Assembly: GCA_907165275.2 (NCBI GenBank)
Contig: OU015666.1
Location: 9,454,001-9,518,000 of the forward strand
From: Zygaena filipendulae
Taxonomy: Eukaryota > Arthropoda > Insecta > Lepidoptera > Zygaenidae
Length of the DNA: 64,000 nucleotides
Direction of reading: 5' to 3'
In this document: positions 1 to 11,177 of the stretch, piece by piece
Position numbering within the stretch: the stretch's first letter is position 1
Layout of the letters: each line of letters starts with the position of its first letter
The notes under the pieces: model-generated
Database searches by the model: none
What the model was told of the DNA's origin: nothing
What the model saw: only the letters and a program-made list of their open reading frames with translations
Translations under genes and position numbers: made by a program

Positions 1-1400
1 TGAGAAGTATGTATATGAATAATCTGACCATTTGAACGTGACGTAAGGGAGTTAGAGGATCACAAACTTGCAAAAAAAAAACGCAACTTCGACATTCTCG
101 AGCGCAGTTGATTTATTTTTTATTTTAAAGTAAATAACTCAAGGATAGCGGGAAAAATATAATCTGCCGATTTTCATAAGCCGAAGAAACAAAAATCGTC
201 TTCGAATCGAACGAGCAGCTGCAGTGAAACATGTACCTATTCATATCTCTGTCTTTCTTTCCCTTTTACTTTTTCTCTATCTCTCACTCTCTCGCACCGT
301 CCTCACACTACTTTCCGTCGCCATAACGTCATCACAGTATATCACGGCGCTAATCGTGTCAAATTATAACTTTTTTTGGTCGGTTAAAATACATATTAAA
401 ATAAGTTAAGGTAAGTATTACATCAAACTATAGGTTCACCTATAACCTTTCAATTTAATGTAATTATATATATTATATAATAAAGCTCATCACAAAAAAA
501 CGCGTTCATGTTATTATATGTAAAACGCTCTGGCTTGTTTGTGCTTTAAAGTTAGTTTTGTGAATAATATTTTGTGAGCTTTTACATATTTCATAGAAAT
601 ATAAAGTGTGTTTTTTGTGAACAAGAAATAGCTCATAAAGTTATTAAACTTACACGTCAGAAAGAAAAAAAAAATCTTAAAAAAAAATCATAATTTTTGT
701 TTCTAGCAGTCAGATTAATAATACCCCTCAAAATTATTGTCAGATTTTAAGCCAACATAACTTGGAGTGCAAGCTGAACCTTCTGTAAAATAATCTGACA
801 CGCTCGAGTATTTCAAAATTGAGATTTTTTTTTGCATTTTAAAAAATTCGCTACTACCTTGCGTCACCTCCAAATTGGCAGATTTTCGAAGGGGAGCATT
901 TTTAGGGCTCACTTAACATCCCCTTTGAATATCTGACGCGCTGGAGTAAATGTTTTTTTTTTTCATTTTCTCCACTTCCGGATGGCCACCCCCACCACGC
1001 AAATCGGCAGATGAATATATTTTCGATATCAGAGACACCTTGGAGTATCTAAACTACAATATCTGACGCGCTCGAGTATTTCCATTTTAATATTTTTTTT
1101 TTACATTTTTGAAAGCCTGTAGAAGCTAAACCCACCGGTGAATGAAAAAATATCATATGACCTTATTTTGTTTATATCTCCTAATCTTCAAAACCCAATA
1201 GGTCCCAACGACGCTCGAGTCACTCCCGAATTAGCATCGGTATCTCCCGTACTACTAGGAGTTATTCGGAAAAAAGCGTGTAAAGATAGCGGGGAAAAAA
1301 AATAAGAACAGCAAAGAAAAGATCATAATTATTATAATTTATTTTTATATTGCATTACTTCTGTGCACTAAATTAATAATTTTATATAGAATCAAATATC
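1..1400. repeat. Degenerate repeat with recurring CTGACGCGCTCGAGTA motif
   Basis: No gene is seen. A motif close to AATCTGACGCGCTCGAGTAT recurs near 790, 932 and 1060, each time followed by a T-run, CATTTT and (twice) a GGCAGAT-type motif. This reads as three or more decayed copies of a roughly 130-150 bp unit. The first 700 bases hold only AT-rich sequence and short spurious reading frames. Confidence 0.45.
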
Positions 1401-1439
1401 AGCTGCCGACGGAACAGGAAATATTTATTTCTAATGGAC

Positions 1440-1628
1440 TCAATCAAACAACTCATTCAATTCAACTTCAATCTCATGAATTGCCAACTGCACCTTATTA
1501 TTTGCATTGTGCCAATACTGGAAACGCAATTGCGAGTAATAGTTGAACAATTTGTCCGTTGACTGCAGCACGCTTCGAGTGTCGTTCGAGAGGATGCCAT
1601 AAGTTATGTTTAAGTTATTATTGCAGCT
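1440..1628 (-). CDS. Candidate 3'-terminal coding exon, unrecognised protein
   Basis: On the minus strand 62 codons are open before a TGA at 1440-1442. The peptide is protein-like in composition, with pieces such as SNDTRSVLQSTDKLFNYYSQ and ELNELFD at the C-terminus, hydrophilic and probably helical. A polyadenylation signal AATAAA (TTTATT on the plus strand, 1424-1429) starts 11 nt beyond the stop, as expected for a short 3' UTR. No ATG opens the frame, and it is closed upstream by a stop at 1629-1631, so it would have to be entered by splicing. The acceptor was not fixed. It could be the last exon of the minus-strand gene at 16-20 kb, another gene, or a fossil element fragment. The family is not recognised. 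Confidence 0.35.
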   Translation of the reverse strand, partial: SCNNNLNITYGILSNDTRSVLQSTDKLFNYYSQLRFQYWHNANNKVQLAIHEIEVELNELFD

Positions 1629-2152
1629 TCATTACCGGCGTACATCTAACTATATCCGTCGCCTTGGCCCACTTGCGGCTTGAGGGTGCTATAAAACCAC
1701 TTCAATACACTTCGTCGTGATGAAGGACGCCTTTATAGGCAGTAGACTATTCTGTGGCACCATACCACTTTAATTGTAATGCGTGGTCACGCGTTTACGA
1801 AAAGATTGAGTACCTACAGAAACGCGGCGTATATTCACTAAGTTGTACCTACCTACTTGGGTACAAAGAGAATACTATGATTTGAGAATTCAATTAGAGA
1901 TGTTAACATGATAATACTTAAATGCTAACTGGCATAAAGGTAAAGCGCAACTTTAGGAACTTAACTTTATCTTAAAAACCCGTGATGGACGTAAATGTTG
2001 TAATCAAAAAAGGATTAAAGAAAATTTTCAGAACATCCTGAAATCATACTCGAAATAGTCCTCTGGGGGAGAACGTAATATCAAGTTAGCAACTTCCGAA
2101 AAACCAATACGGTTTTTTTTGTTTTAACCATCAAATCACTGTGGTACTTACT
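1629..2152. other. AT-rich interval without recognised feature
   Basis: About 520 bases between the candidate exon and the hAT target duplication. Only short, interrupted frames are present. The part at 1630-1800 is of more balanced composition but gives no convincing exon. Confidence 0.5.
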
Positions 2153-2160
2153 ACTATGAC

Positions 2161-5100
2161 CAGGGGCGGATCCAGGGGGGGGGCACTGGGGGCAATTGCC
2201 CCCCTGAAGACCTAAATAGGTACCTACTTTAATTAGACCTTAGAAAAATCTTCGCAAGGTTGTGGCTTTTCACCAAAGTTTCATCGTAATTTGAATAGAA
2301 ATATACGAATGAACCTGAATGAACGAACAAATATTCATTTTTAAAACTCTATAAATTATTAGTTCGTAACGAACCCCTATGGAAGTTTGTATCTATTATT
2401 GTAAAACAAACACAAAATCTGTCAATTCTTTCTCGTTAAAAAAAATTTTCTGGTTTGAAACTACGTGCCGTATGGTATATTTCTCATTTAAAAGGAGAAG
2501 TTTCTGCGTTTGGCTGTATATATGTTTTTACAATTATCCTTATACATATATGTAGTTTCTCTATCCCTTTTCTTTAACTTCATCCAACATCCTTGAGACT
2601 TGGAAGTAAGCTATTGTGATTTCACTTCCCAAAACTAGTTGGTACCTAACTCTTCTACTTTTTTCCACGTTCAAAGCAAATCTATCCATATTATTTATTT
2701 ATATTATGTAACTGACGAACTAAATGGAATTAATAGAATTTCGATTTTTATTCCCCGTCATTTTGTACCTCTGTGCTCAAAAAATAGTCGACGACTTTTA
2801 TCACGTGCGGTGCGCGATGAATTCGGATTTGGAAAAAATTTTGGGCAAATTTCCAAAATTTATCAAATTTTTCTTCTGTTGACTGTAAATTTTAAAATCT
2901 TCTATTGTCAAAAACATCTTTTTTTTTTCAATAGTACCTATTTTTCCGTAATCTCGTCATATGGACGAAAATTATTCACTTCTCTGAGTTTTCTGCGTTA
3001 TTTCCCAAATTTTCTCCTCATTTTACTAATCCAAGGAGTAACCTTCTTTTTGTTTACGCCGATGTGTGCTGTATGAATCTGACAGAAGAGTAATTGAAAT
3101 TGAAAATTGAAATTGAAAAAACTTTATTTGACACAACACAAAGATTTACAGCATACGTATACAATAACTAGACATAGTAACGCGATAAGTTGGAGCGGCT
3201 GCAAAATGTGTGTGGTTTACATATTCGCCAGGCGCACTACACATATTCTTTGTACCATCTTTAAAGTGCTGAGGGATCCCAAATCACCGACTTACTTCAA
3301 AGAAAGTTTCAGATTGCTTTATGTCGGTCGTAAAGCTACGTCAGGTAGTTAGGTAGTTCTTTGTTCTTCTGATCACGAAACACGTTTTTATCACATCACA
3401 TGTGCACCTCTGATGGTATTTTTCCTCAGTTTAGTAAAAAAATCGCTATTAACCATAACACTTCCCATTATTTTCCTATCACTTTATAGATACAAACCTA
3501 CAAAATTTTAATTTAAAGTTGTTAATTCAGGTCAGATTCGCTGGAACGTAAATTTTTCATTTTTTACTTTTATCTGTTGTAGCTTCCATGTAGATTATTT
3601 TATGCATGAAAGTACAAGTTGAAAATAATGAAATACTAAAAAAACTTTGATTTTACAGAGAATCGTACTCAAAAACCGCTATACCTACCTAAGCTCTATA
3701 GTTTTCGACACCACATTTTTTTTAAATATGAAAAACATAAAACTAAAAAGCTAAAAATAACAAAATACCGACTTAATCCATCAGACAAAAACACATGTAA
3801 TACTATTGTTGGTTTGTGCTACCACTTTTTGATTTAAATTCGGTGCCAAGCCCGCTTACGTCTACCCACTTGGGTTGTTCAGCTCACAACGAACTCGTGG
3901 CGGGACTGGACTTAGCCCATGTACCTACGCCATATTTGGCTTGTCACCGACTTCAAATAATAATAGTAGTCAAGTGGTAGAATAAACCAATAATAACTAC
4001 TAGTACTGGTATAATAACTACTGGTAATAACTACCAAAAATAAACTTACGTGTATTTTGTCTGTTGGATAAAATCGATATTTTGTTATTTTTAGCTTTTT
4101 AGTTTTGTGTTGTTGGAAGTCAGTTTTAATTTTTTTGTTAAAATTTTGTTTATTTCTTGCTTTCAAGTGAGTCCGTTTGTAATTTATCTAAGTTACAATA
4201 GCCTAATGTCAATTGCTCATCGCCTTTTACAAAATACTGCTTTTACCGACGGGACGACAGGGACGTTGATTGTTGAGGAGTTCTCCTGGTACGTCATCAT
4301 CAGTTCCACTTTACCATATACATTGGGACGAGCATAAATTATTTAGGAACCATATTAAAGTTAACGAATCGGAACTCGTGAAATACCTTTTATTGAGTAG
4401 TTCCGATGACCATCTGTGGTCTTCATCATCAGTTTCACTTTTTCAAATTTTGCTTTCCAAAAGCAAATAAACGATTTACTATAAAAAATACAAAAATCGC
4501 TATAGGTGTGTCTGTAATTTTTGAAGAGTTCTCTTGATTTCTCCATGATTCCATCATCAGGTTCTCGATTTGGTGACAATGGGACCAACTTGGGAGTATA
4601 CCCTTTCAAACAACAAAATCAATTTTCTAAATCGGTCCAATCGAAACCCGTGAAATACGTATTATTGTTGAGTAGTTCCGATGAACACTTGTGGTCTTCA
4701 TGATCAGTTCCACTTCTTCAAATTTTGCTTTCCGAAAGCAAATGAACGATTTACTATAAAAAATACCCAAATCGCCTATTATTTTTGAAGAGTTCCCACG
4801 ATTTTCCCAAGATCTTTTGAGGATAATAAAGATTCTTAAACCATAAGATCCCATCATCAGATCCCACTTGGTGGCAATAGGACCTAATTGGGAGTATACG
4901 CTTTCAAACAAAAAATGAATTTTCGAAATCGTTCCAACCCTAGCTTCGAGTAATATAAAAAAAAAAAAAACATACAGCCGAATGCGTAACCTCCTCCTTT
5001 TTGGAAGTCGGTTAAAAAATCGCGAAACATACACACAGATAATATAATACATACATAAGCTCAATTCAGATGCTCTCAATATGAAGCACTTAAATTTTAT

Positions 5101-5192
5101 TAATGGACTTTTTTGTCTATCCTGTTAATTCAAAAAATTTCATGGTGCAACCAAACTGCCCCCCCCTCAACCAAATCCTGGATCCGCCCCTG
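2161..5192. mobile_element. hAT-type DNA transposon, non-autonomous, with 8-bp TSD
   Basis: The 3032-bp unit begins CAGGGGCGGATCCAGG and ends with its exact reverse complement (5177-5192), giving perfect 16-bp terminal inverted repeats followed by G-rich/C-rich subterminal tracts. It is flanked by ACTATGAC at 2153-2160 and again at 5193-5200, an 8-bp target site duplication. CAGGGGCGG-like ends plus an 8-bp duplication are diagnostic of the hAT superfamily. No frame resembling a hAT transposase is present. The longest frame (2639-3076, 145 codons) is low-complexity and not family-like. The interior carries other repeats, notably 4117-5020 and a reversed retroelement 3' end near 3095-3180. It was probably mobilised by a transposase encoded elsewhere. 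Confidence 0.88.
4117..5020. repeat. Dispersed repeat nested in the hAT element, internally duplicated
   Basis: This block matches 37853-38320, sharing the stretch that begins GTTTTAATTTTTTTGTTAAA. Inside it a segment of about 280 bp occurs twice in tandem: the TTCAAATTTTGCTTTCC module near 4443 recurs near 4715, and the CATCATCAG/GGTGACAATGGGACC-type module near 4551 recurs near 4854. It ends with CTTTTTGGAAGTCGGTTAAA, an end also found near 38980 and, reversed, near 56530. Confidence 0.65.
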
Positions 5193-5525
5193 ACTATGAC
5201 TACGAGTAGGACCACGGAAAACAAACCCTATTTTCAATATTTTTCTGCGACATTCAGAACTTAAATTATTGTTAATTTTTTTATCTTCGTTTATTTATGA
5301 CAACAACAGCCACAAGAACATATAATAATTTTAGGTTTCAAGATAATAGCCAATGATAGTTACCCTTATATAGAGAACAGAATTTAGCAGTACGTACACA
5401 AAATTATAACAGTTTAGATAATTCAGTTCAGTTATGTATGTCGCAGAAAACAGTGATTTGAGAATAAAAATTTAAAACCTTAGCAACATGAACTCTACCA
5501 TATTTTAGGAAATATTATATTATAT

Positions 5526-5730
5526 ACTAGCTGTTCTCCGCGGTTTCACCTGCAGTAATTACAGAATTCCCGCTCGAATCCCAAGATAAAAAGTACCCTA
5601 TAGCCTTCTCTGCACCCCTAAAAATGTGTTTGCAAACTTTCATGATGATCAGATCAGCCATCAAGGCGTGAAAGCGTAACAAACAAACATATAAACAAAC
5701 AAACACTTTCGCATTTATAATAGTAAGGAT
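5526..5730 (-). mobile_element. Helitron-like repeat (Lep1-type), reverse orientation
   Basis: Reads CTAGCTGTTCTCCGCGG at its 3' end (plus-strand left side) and GCATTTATAATAGTAAGGA at the other. The family has a GC-rich hairpin just inside a CTAG terminus and no inverted repeats, as in Helitron-like elements of Lepidoptera. Confidence 0.7.
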
Positions 5731-6289
5731 TTACAAAATTCGTCGGAGGTTGCTATTTTCGTTTCCCAATTTCAATGATACTCGTAAAAAGTAAAAGAAC
5801 CGAGGTATAACTGTTGGTATGTGTGTGTGAGTCAGATGCCTCGACGAATGACCGCCGAGCTGCCTTGCCGCGGGCGATGCTATGTCGTATGCGCAAAACA
5901 CAAAACCCGCGCCACTCCTGCCTCCATAAAGGTAATATCCATCGTAGCTTGTATTGCTTGTAACGATGTCCTCCCTCCTTTTATTAACTCTTCATTTTTA
6001 AAACTTCTGTTAGTTACCTACTCTATATTCTGCCGGCTGACTCTTGACGCAATCAAGTAAAGGTCATCATACTCTTGGCGTAAACGATTAGATCAAATCT
6101 AACTCGAATCGAAATGAGATCGAAACGGAATCAAATTTTTCTACTTTTGAAGCTTTGGGATCGTGTCTCTATCGAATTTATCTGTCAAATTTCTCGATTT
6201 TCATTATGGGAGTCGTGTTATTGACTGGTCGAATGTCATCTTATATTTCGATTCGATTCCAAATACGATTTGATTTCAATCTCGTAAGT
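5731..6289. other. Unassigned interval with a short GC-rich patch
   Basis: 5828-5932 is GC-richer than its surroundings and open on both strands, with a possible + strand donor (AAAG|GTAATA near 5932). Nothing identifies it as coding. The rest (5940-6289) is AT-rich with low-complexity GATTTGAT-like sequence. Confidence 0.35.
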
Positions 6290-6294
6290 ATGTA

Positions 6295-6731
6295 TGTAGC
6301 ATTAGCATGTAAGTAAACGAGATGTGGCGTAATACTACACTGGGACAGACTCGGGAGTCCAACGATAACACGCTAAATCGATGTTCGCGATCTTGAATAG
6401 GCAGTAGCAAATACCATGCACGTACGTACCTTGGACTGCGACCGCCTTCGATGAGCTCCACCTTCGATGTTCACAGGCCGGCGTGGCGAATTAGGGTTTT
6501 GATCTTGATTTGATAATGGCACAATAAGCAGATATGAACAGCTAACGAGTTTGATAAGCGCATGCGATGAACGGTAGGAATTGATTTTCTTTGCGTGTCG
6601 TGTGCTCAACAGCCGTTAACGGTCGCTCCAAATTAGTGACAAGTAACGACGCGCATGACAGCTGTCAAAACAACTGCGTTTTGCTAGTGCTAGACGAGAT
6701 GCAAACATCGATTCTGTATTGGAACGATACA
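6295..6731 (-). repeat. 3' LTR of the BEL/Pao element
   Basis: 437 bp, same length as the other LTR and no difference seen by eye. TGT...ACA ends. The 78-codon frame it contains is present unchanged in the other LTR, so it is a passenger frame and not a gene. Confidence 0.93.
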
Positions 6732-6746
6732 TCCCGCCCACCAAAA
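6732..6746 (-). promoter_or_regulatory. Polypurine tract of the BEL/Pao element
   Basis: On the minus strand the bases next to the 3' LTR read TTTTGGTGGGCGGGA, a purine-rich stretch in the position used to prime plus-strand DNA synthesis. Confidence 0.7.
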
Positions 6747-6897
6747 TGCCTATGGTATTTTCTGATTAACTAATAAAATGAAAGAAACATGATTACGATA
6801 ATAACGGATAATTGATAGTTATATTTACGATAAAAATAATAAAATTGAAATAGGGGAAAACTTAAACTAATTTTAGAAATTGCGATGAATATTGAGG

Positions 6898-7320
6898 TTA
6901 GTCCTTTATCGGTAAAGGACGTAACTTAACCAAAGATCGTTGAATAACGCTTTGATTGGCAGTCTTAACTGTTGCGGCCCTCACCACTCCATCCGCGCCC
7001 GAGTGAAGCGTGACAACTCTTCCGAGAGACGAACGCATCGGAGGGTGAGTATCATTCTTAATGATCACCATCGAACCCACTTGTAACGAAATCGAATCCT
7101 TGGTCCATTTGGCGCGTTGGGAGAGCGAATTTAAATATTGATGTTTCCATCTGGACCAAAAATTCGGATGGAACGCATATAACAACTGCCACCGACGAAG
7201 CCGATTGATATTGATAGTTATTAAATCTTCATCGGGGACAGCTGTCAAAGGTTCAAAGGTGAGAAAATGTCCTGGTGTCAAGACTGAGAGATCGTTGGGA
7301 TCAGAACTTGCTGCGCATAG
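6898..7320 (-). pseudogene. Residual Pao integrase C-terminal domain (DUF5641-like)
   Basis: About 140 open codons, beginning in mid-domain (CAASSDPNDLSVLTPGHFL) and ending in LVKLRPLPIKD before a stop. The LTPGHFL motif and the following RWQLLYAFHPNFWSRW block are typical of the region after the integrase core in BEL/Pao polyproteins. The core that should precede it is absent, and the frame differs from that of the upstream 858-codon frame, which stops at 7326. It cannot be translated as part of a normal polyprotein without a frame change. Confidence 0.75.
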
Positions 7321-7325
7321 TGTGT

Positions 7326-9902
7326 TTATGCCAGGGTGACAATAATAGTTACGATAAATAACATCAATAATTGACTGTTACTAACGAAGCGCGTAATGTA
7401 CGTAACAATGTTTATCATCGTTTGCAGCGAAGAGAATAACCGATGTAATAGTTGCTCGAATATAGACTGTTCACTCCGAGAGTCACCGTCATCCAGTCTA
7501 GATGCCAAAAGTGTCGATTCTCGTAACTTGGACTCCGTCGTCAGTCGCTCATCCGCGGAAGGACTTTTCGGACAGGTTGGCCATGACACGCGTTCTTGGG
7601 AAAGCCAACATGATCCCGCCCACCATGACGAATTGTGGAAAACTTCGATAGGGAATTGTCCAAGTGAACAAATATCTGCGAGGCTCTTGGCAAGCGACAC
7701 GTGATGCCAACATTCGATTGGTCGGAGGTCCTGGATATGGACAGATCCTTCGAAAACGCCGTGAAGAGGGGCAGTTAGAGAGTCCGGACGCACTACAAAG
7801 TGGTGAGGATTTCGAGATTCATTGAACAGTGGATCTGCCCTGTCCTTGAACGGTACGCGAATGACATAACGTTCAGACTTATCCCGTGAATGATCGGTAA
7901 AAAATATCTTTTCGTATAGACACTCATCTGGAATCAGTCTCGTAGGCGCTGGTAGTGAGTCCGACTCCGAAGAACGTTGAACGAGCGAATTCAGTTCGTT
8001 ATCCGTATTGGATGATGAGCATAACAGGCTCCCAGAAGCTGGACGTGTTGAACCCAAAAGGAGCCATCCAAAAACGGAATTAAACGCGCTAGGCTGATTT
8101 GGCATCCCTTTAACGGTTTGATGAAGCAGAGATTCGACAAAGACATCGGCGGCAAAGAGGATGTCGATGGGTCCCGGAATGTCAAATCCAGTATCAGCTA
8201 ATGGTAATGATTCGATATGTGACCATCCCGATGTGTTTAGTTGAGCGATTGGTTGATCGCCACATATCTTAGAAATCACGTGCATGTCCAAAGAAAAGAT
8301 TTTCTTTTCGTTTGTGCCGACATCACAAGTGACGTTTCCGGTTGTTTGAGCTCCTGCTTCGCCGAGTCCATTGATCTTAGTGTTAGTTTTGGTGCGTTTG
8401 AGATTCAAGCGGTTGACTGCTGATTCTGTAATAAAATTGCTCTGACTACCAGTGTCGAACAACGCTCGAAACGATTGCATCCTGCCTGAAGCATCTTTAA
8501 CCTGCACGATTGCTGTCGGCAACAGGACCGTTGAACCCGATAGGGACCTTGCCACCAGCGACGATGCGGTGTTGTTGGGTTCGATAGAATTATCGCGATG
8601 GAGCAAGGTGTGATGTTTACGTCTGCATTTACGACACGTAAATATTGAAGTACAGTTTTTCAATTGATGAGATGACTTTAGGCAGTTGAAACACCAGTTC
8701 TTCTCTGAGGCCAGTTGCATGCGCTCCTCGTGGGACATCTTCAGAAAATCTGCACAGGAAGAAATGGAATGCGAACTTCCACAAAATGAGCACGTTGATG
8801 ATTGCTGTTGATTGATTATCGGCTTTGAGTTAGTGGAGTTTTGTGGCTTCTCTTTCTCAACAATGAGGGCGTGTGACACGTTCGTTCGTTTTTGGTGAAG
8901 AGAAGGAGATGTAACTGGTTTGTTACATTTTAATTGAGTCGGTTCTGTGAAATGTGAGTCACGCACTAGAGCTTCACATTTAGAGTGAAGATACTCTTTT
9001 AGTTGGTTGTAAGATGGTAACTCGGTGTTGTAATATTTTTCTTCAAAGTCCCTCCGTAGTGTCTTGTCTAGTTTCGATAGAATGTGATACACCAATACAA
9101 AATCCCACTGACCAACAGGTAGATTGACCGTCTTCAAAATGCTTAAGTTCTCCTCAAACGCATCGAGCGATTTTCGAAATTCATGTGCGTCACGTGAGTT
9201 AAATTCCATGTTCAACAGATCTCGCCAACATGTGAATGCTAGCTCGCGCTTACTTTTGTAACGCGCCGTAAGCGCTTGATACGCGTCTTGGTAATGCTCG
9301 TGCGTAATAGGAAACGTTTTAACTACTAACAACGCATCACCGCTAAGAGACGATATAAGGTAGTGAAATTTTTCGGTTTCAGTTAGAGACGTGGAATTAT
9401 GAATCAATGCATTATAGGCATCGATATATTCAGGCCATTTTTTTATATTTCCCGAAAAACTAGGAAGCGTTATTTTCGGCAAGCGAATGTTTGACGAATG
9501 CTTATTATGATTTACCGATTGAGATAACTCGCCTGTTGTGAAGTTGCGATGGATTGCTAATACCTTGAAATACATTTCATCAAAACGGTCCTGAATTTCA
9601 TCATCATTTTGTTCAGGGTCGTCTGAAATGTCTAGAATAGCAAAATGTGCGTGTTCGAAACTGGCAGCTATTTGTTTAATTTCTTGATGATAAGAAAGAA
9701 ACAATTCTCTTTGAGTAAAATCGTTTGCATTGTCCGTGGCAGAAAGTCCGATTTCTAACGCTTTGCTCAACCGCTTATAAGCAATAGTCCGTTTCCTACG
9801 TAAAGACGGTAAGTCATGATCGGTATACTCAACGTCCACAGATTTCGATTTAGCCTTTTTCAGAGTGCCCCTTCGGCCCGAATGTTTTGTTAGAAGCGAC
9901 AT
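7326..9902 (-). CDS. BEL/Pao Gag-protease fused to a remnant of the RNaseH-integrase spacer
   Basis: One uninterrupted 858-codon frame. Residues about 145-300 are a DUF1759-type Gag domain (LPKITLPSFSGNIKKWPEYI). Cysteine/histidine knuckles follow at about 371-383 (CSFCGSSHSISSC), 404-417 (CFNCLKSSHQLKNC) and 423-435. The retropepsin (DUF1758-like) domain carries its catalytic DTG at 483-485. After the conserved pre-RT linker (VPFKDRADPLFNES, about 684-697) the sequence jumps to material normally found after RNase H (SSWWAGSCWLSQERVSWP, about 758-775), so the whole reverse transcriptase is deleted in frame. Residues after about 815 are hydrophobic and end abruptly. It can still make Gag and protease but not copy itself. 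Whether it is expressed is unknown. Confidence 0.88.
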   Translation of the reverse strand: MSLLTKHSGRRGTLKKAKSKSVDVEYTDHDLPSLRRKRTIAYKRLSKALEIGLSATDNANDFTQRELFLSYHQEIKQIAASFEHAHFAILDISDDPEQNDDEIQDRFDEMYFKVLAIHRNFTTGELSQSVNHNKHSSNIRLPKITLPSFSGNIKKWPEYIDAYNALIHNSTSLTETEKFHYLISSLSGDALLVVKTFPITHEHYQDAYQALTARYKSKRELAFTCWRDLLNMEFNSRDAHEFRKSLDAFEENLSILKTVNLPVGQWDFVLVYHILSKLDKTLRRDFEEKYYNTELPSYNQLKEYLHSKCEALVRDSHFTEPTQLKCNKPVTSPSLHQKRTNVSHALIVEKEKPQNSTNSKPIINQQQSSTCSFCGSSHSISSCADFLKMSHEERMQLASEKNWCFNCLKSSHQLKNCTSIFTCRKCRRKHHTLLHRDNSIEPNNTASSLVARSLSGSTVLLPTAIVQVKDASGRMQSFRALFDTGSQSNFITESAVNRLNLKRTKTNTKINGLGEAGAQTTGNVTCDVGTNEKKIFSLDMHVISKICGDQPIAQLNTSGWSHIESLPLADTGFDIPGPIDILFAADVFVESLLHQTVKGMPNQPSAFNSVFGWLLLGSTRPASGSLLCSSSNTDNELNSLVQRSSESDSLPAPTRLIPDECLYEKIFFTDHSRDKSERYVIRVPFKDRADPLFNESRNPHHFVVRPDSLTAPLHGVFEGSVHIQDLRPIECWHHVSLAKSLADICSLGQFPIEVFHNSSWWAGSCWLSQERVSWPTCPKSPSADERLTTESKLRESTLLASRLDDGDSRSEQSIFEQLLHRLFSSLQTMINIVTYITRFVSNSQLLMLFIVTIIVTLA

Positions 9903-10711
9903 ACTTAATTAACTTTAATAGATTTAATAAAAAAAAAAAATACTAATTCGGATAACGTTACTCGATATTAATACAACGGTGAAGTGATGACAACTTGTCA
10001 GTTTAGCAAACAAAATTATTTTCAAAACAAATACGAAAATTCAACGAGTAAAGTCGCGGGCAATGTCTTGTTTAGTGATACCTATCGCAAGCAAGTACAC
10101 ACCGCCGCACAAGTTGAAACTGGCGAAAGTTTATCTCTACGTATAAAATGCACCACAATCCAAGTAAGCCGTAGGTCGAGAGTCGCAAGTGCTTTACTGA
10201 GTATGGCTGTTGAAGACGTGAGCGGACGACGGTTAGGATTTTGAAGTTACCCACCACACTTTGATAAAAAAGTTGGGAACCGAGTTACATTGGATAAAAT
10301 GTGAAATTTATAAAAACTTACACCTTAGTTGATTTGAATTTACTAGGAATGAATCTCAGTAGGTATCGAATTTAGATTGAGTTATTAAAGAAAAGTAGGT
10401 AATTGTAGGTAGATAGACGATTGTATAAAAAAAATAAAAATAAAAATTGCACCGAATTATAGTGATTATTTTTGATTCTACTGTATTTTAACGATATGAT
10501 TAAAAAATATATGATAGTTACCCTGGTTCGATGGTGATGACTTGTGAACTTAACGTAAGTACTTCGATAAATTTGCAAGTAGGTAGGTCTGATGCGATGG
10601 ACTATCTCAGAACACGATAACGATAATTATGAGTATTGATTGTTCCGAGCTAGGATATAACCAGAAATACCATAAGCAGATCTAAGTACGAAGCAATGAA
10701 TAGGTGGAAGC

Positions 10712-10729
10712 TCCCTGGTTTCGGCACCA
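10712..10729 (-). promoter_or_regulatory. tRNA primer binding site of the BEL/Pao element
   Basis: On the minus strand, six bases after the 5' LTR, the sequence reads TGGTGCCGAAACCAGGGA. The leading TGG pairs with the CCA end of a tRNA, as expected for a minus-strand primer site. The particular tRNA was not identified. Confidence 0.75.
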
Positions 10730-10735
10730 TAAAGA

Positions 10736-11172
10736 TGTAGCATTAGCATGTAAGTAAACGAGATGTGGCGTAATACTACACTGGGACAGACTCGGGAGTC
10801 CAACGATAACACGCTAAATCGATGTTCGCGATCTTGAATAGGCAGTAGCAAATACCATGCACGTACGTACCTTGGACTGCGACCGCCTTCGATGAGCTCC
10901 ACCTTCGATGTTCACAGGCCGGCGTGGCGAATTAGGGTTTTGATCTTGATTTGATAATGGCACAATAAGCAGATATGAACAGCTAACGAGTTTGATAAGC
11001 GCATGCGATGAACGGTAGGAATTGATTTTCTTTGCGTGTCGTGTGCTCAACAGCCGTTAACGGTCGCTCCAAATTAGTGACAAGTAACGACGCGCATGAC
11101 AGCTGTCAAAACAACTGCGTTTTGCTAGTGCTAGACGAGATGCAAACATCGATTCTGTATTGGAACGATACA
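10736..11172 (-). repeat. 5' LTR of the BEL/Pao element
   Basis: 437 bp, same ends and length as the 3' LTR. The 800-bp leader between it and the Gag start (about 9903-10735) is non-coding. Confidence 0.93.
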
Positions 11173-11177
11173 ATGTA

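Larger units (their letters stand above)
6295..11172 (-). mobile_element. BEL/Pao LTR retrotransposon, internally deleted, recent insertion
   Basis: A 4878-bp element on the minus strand. Two 437-bp direct repeats (6295-6731 and 10736-11172) begin TGTAGC and end GATACA, look identical by eye, and enclose gag-protease coding sequence. The unit is flanked by ATGTA at 6290-6294 and 11173-11177, a 5-bp target duplication. A primer binding site lies just inside the 5' LTR and a purine-rich tract beside the 3' LTR. Gag (DUF1759-like), zinc knuckles and a DTG protease are present. The reverse transcriptase/RNase H and the integrase catalytic core are missing, and a C-terminal integrase-associated domain remains. 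The copy is therefore non-autonomous. Matching LTRs imply a young insertion, probably mobilised in trans by an intact relative. Confidence 0.93.

Noticed and set aside
2639..3076. 145-codon frame inside the hAT element, considered as a transposase remnant
   Set aside because: Low-complexity Phe/Ser/Leu-rich, no DDE, hAT dimerisation or zinc-finger motif visible.
6373..6609. 78-codon frame, found again unchanged at 10814-11050
   Set aside because: It lies wholly inside the LTR and is duplicated only because the LTR is.
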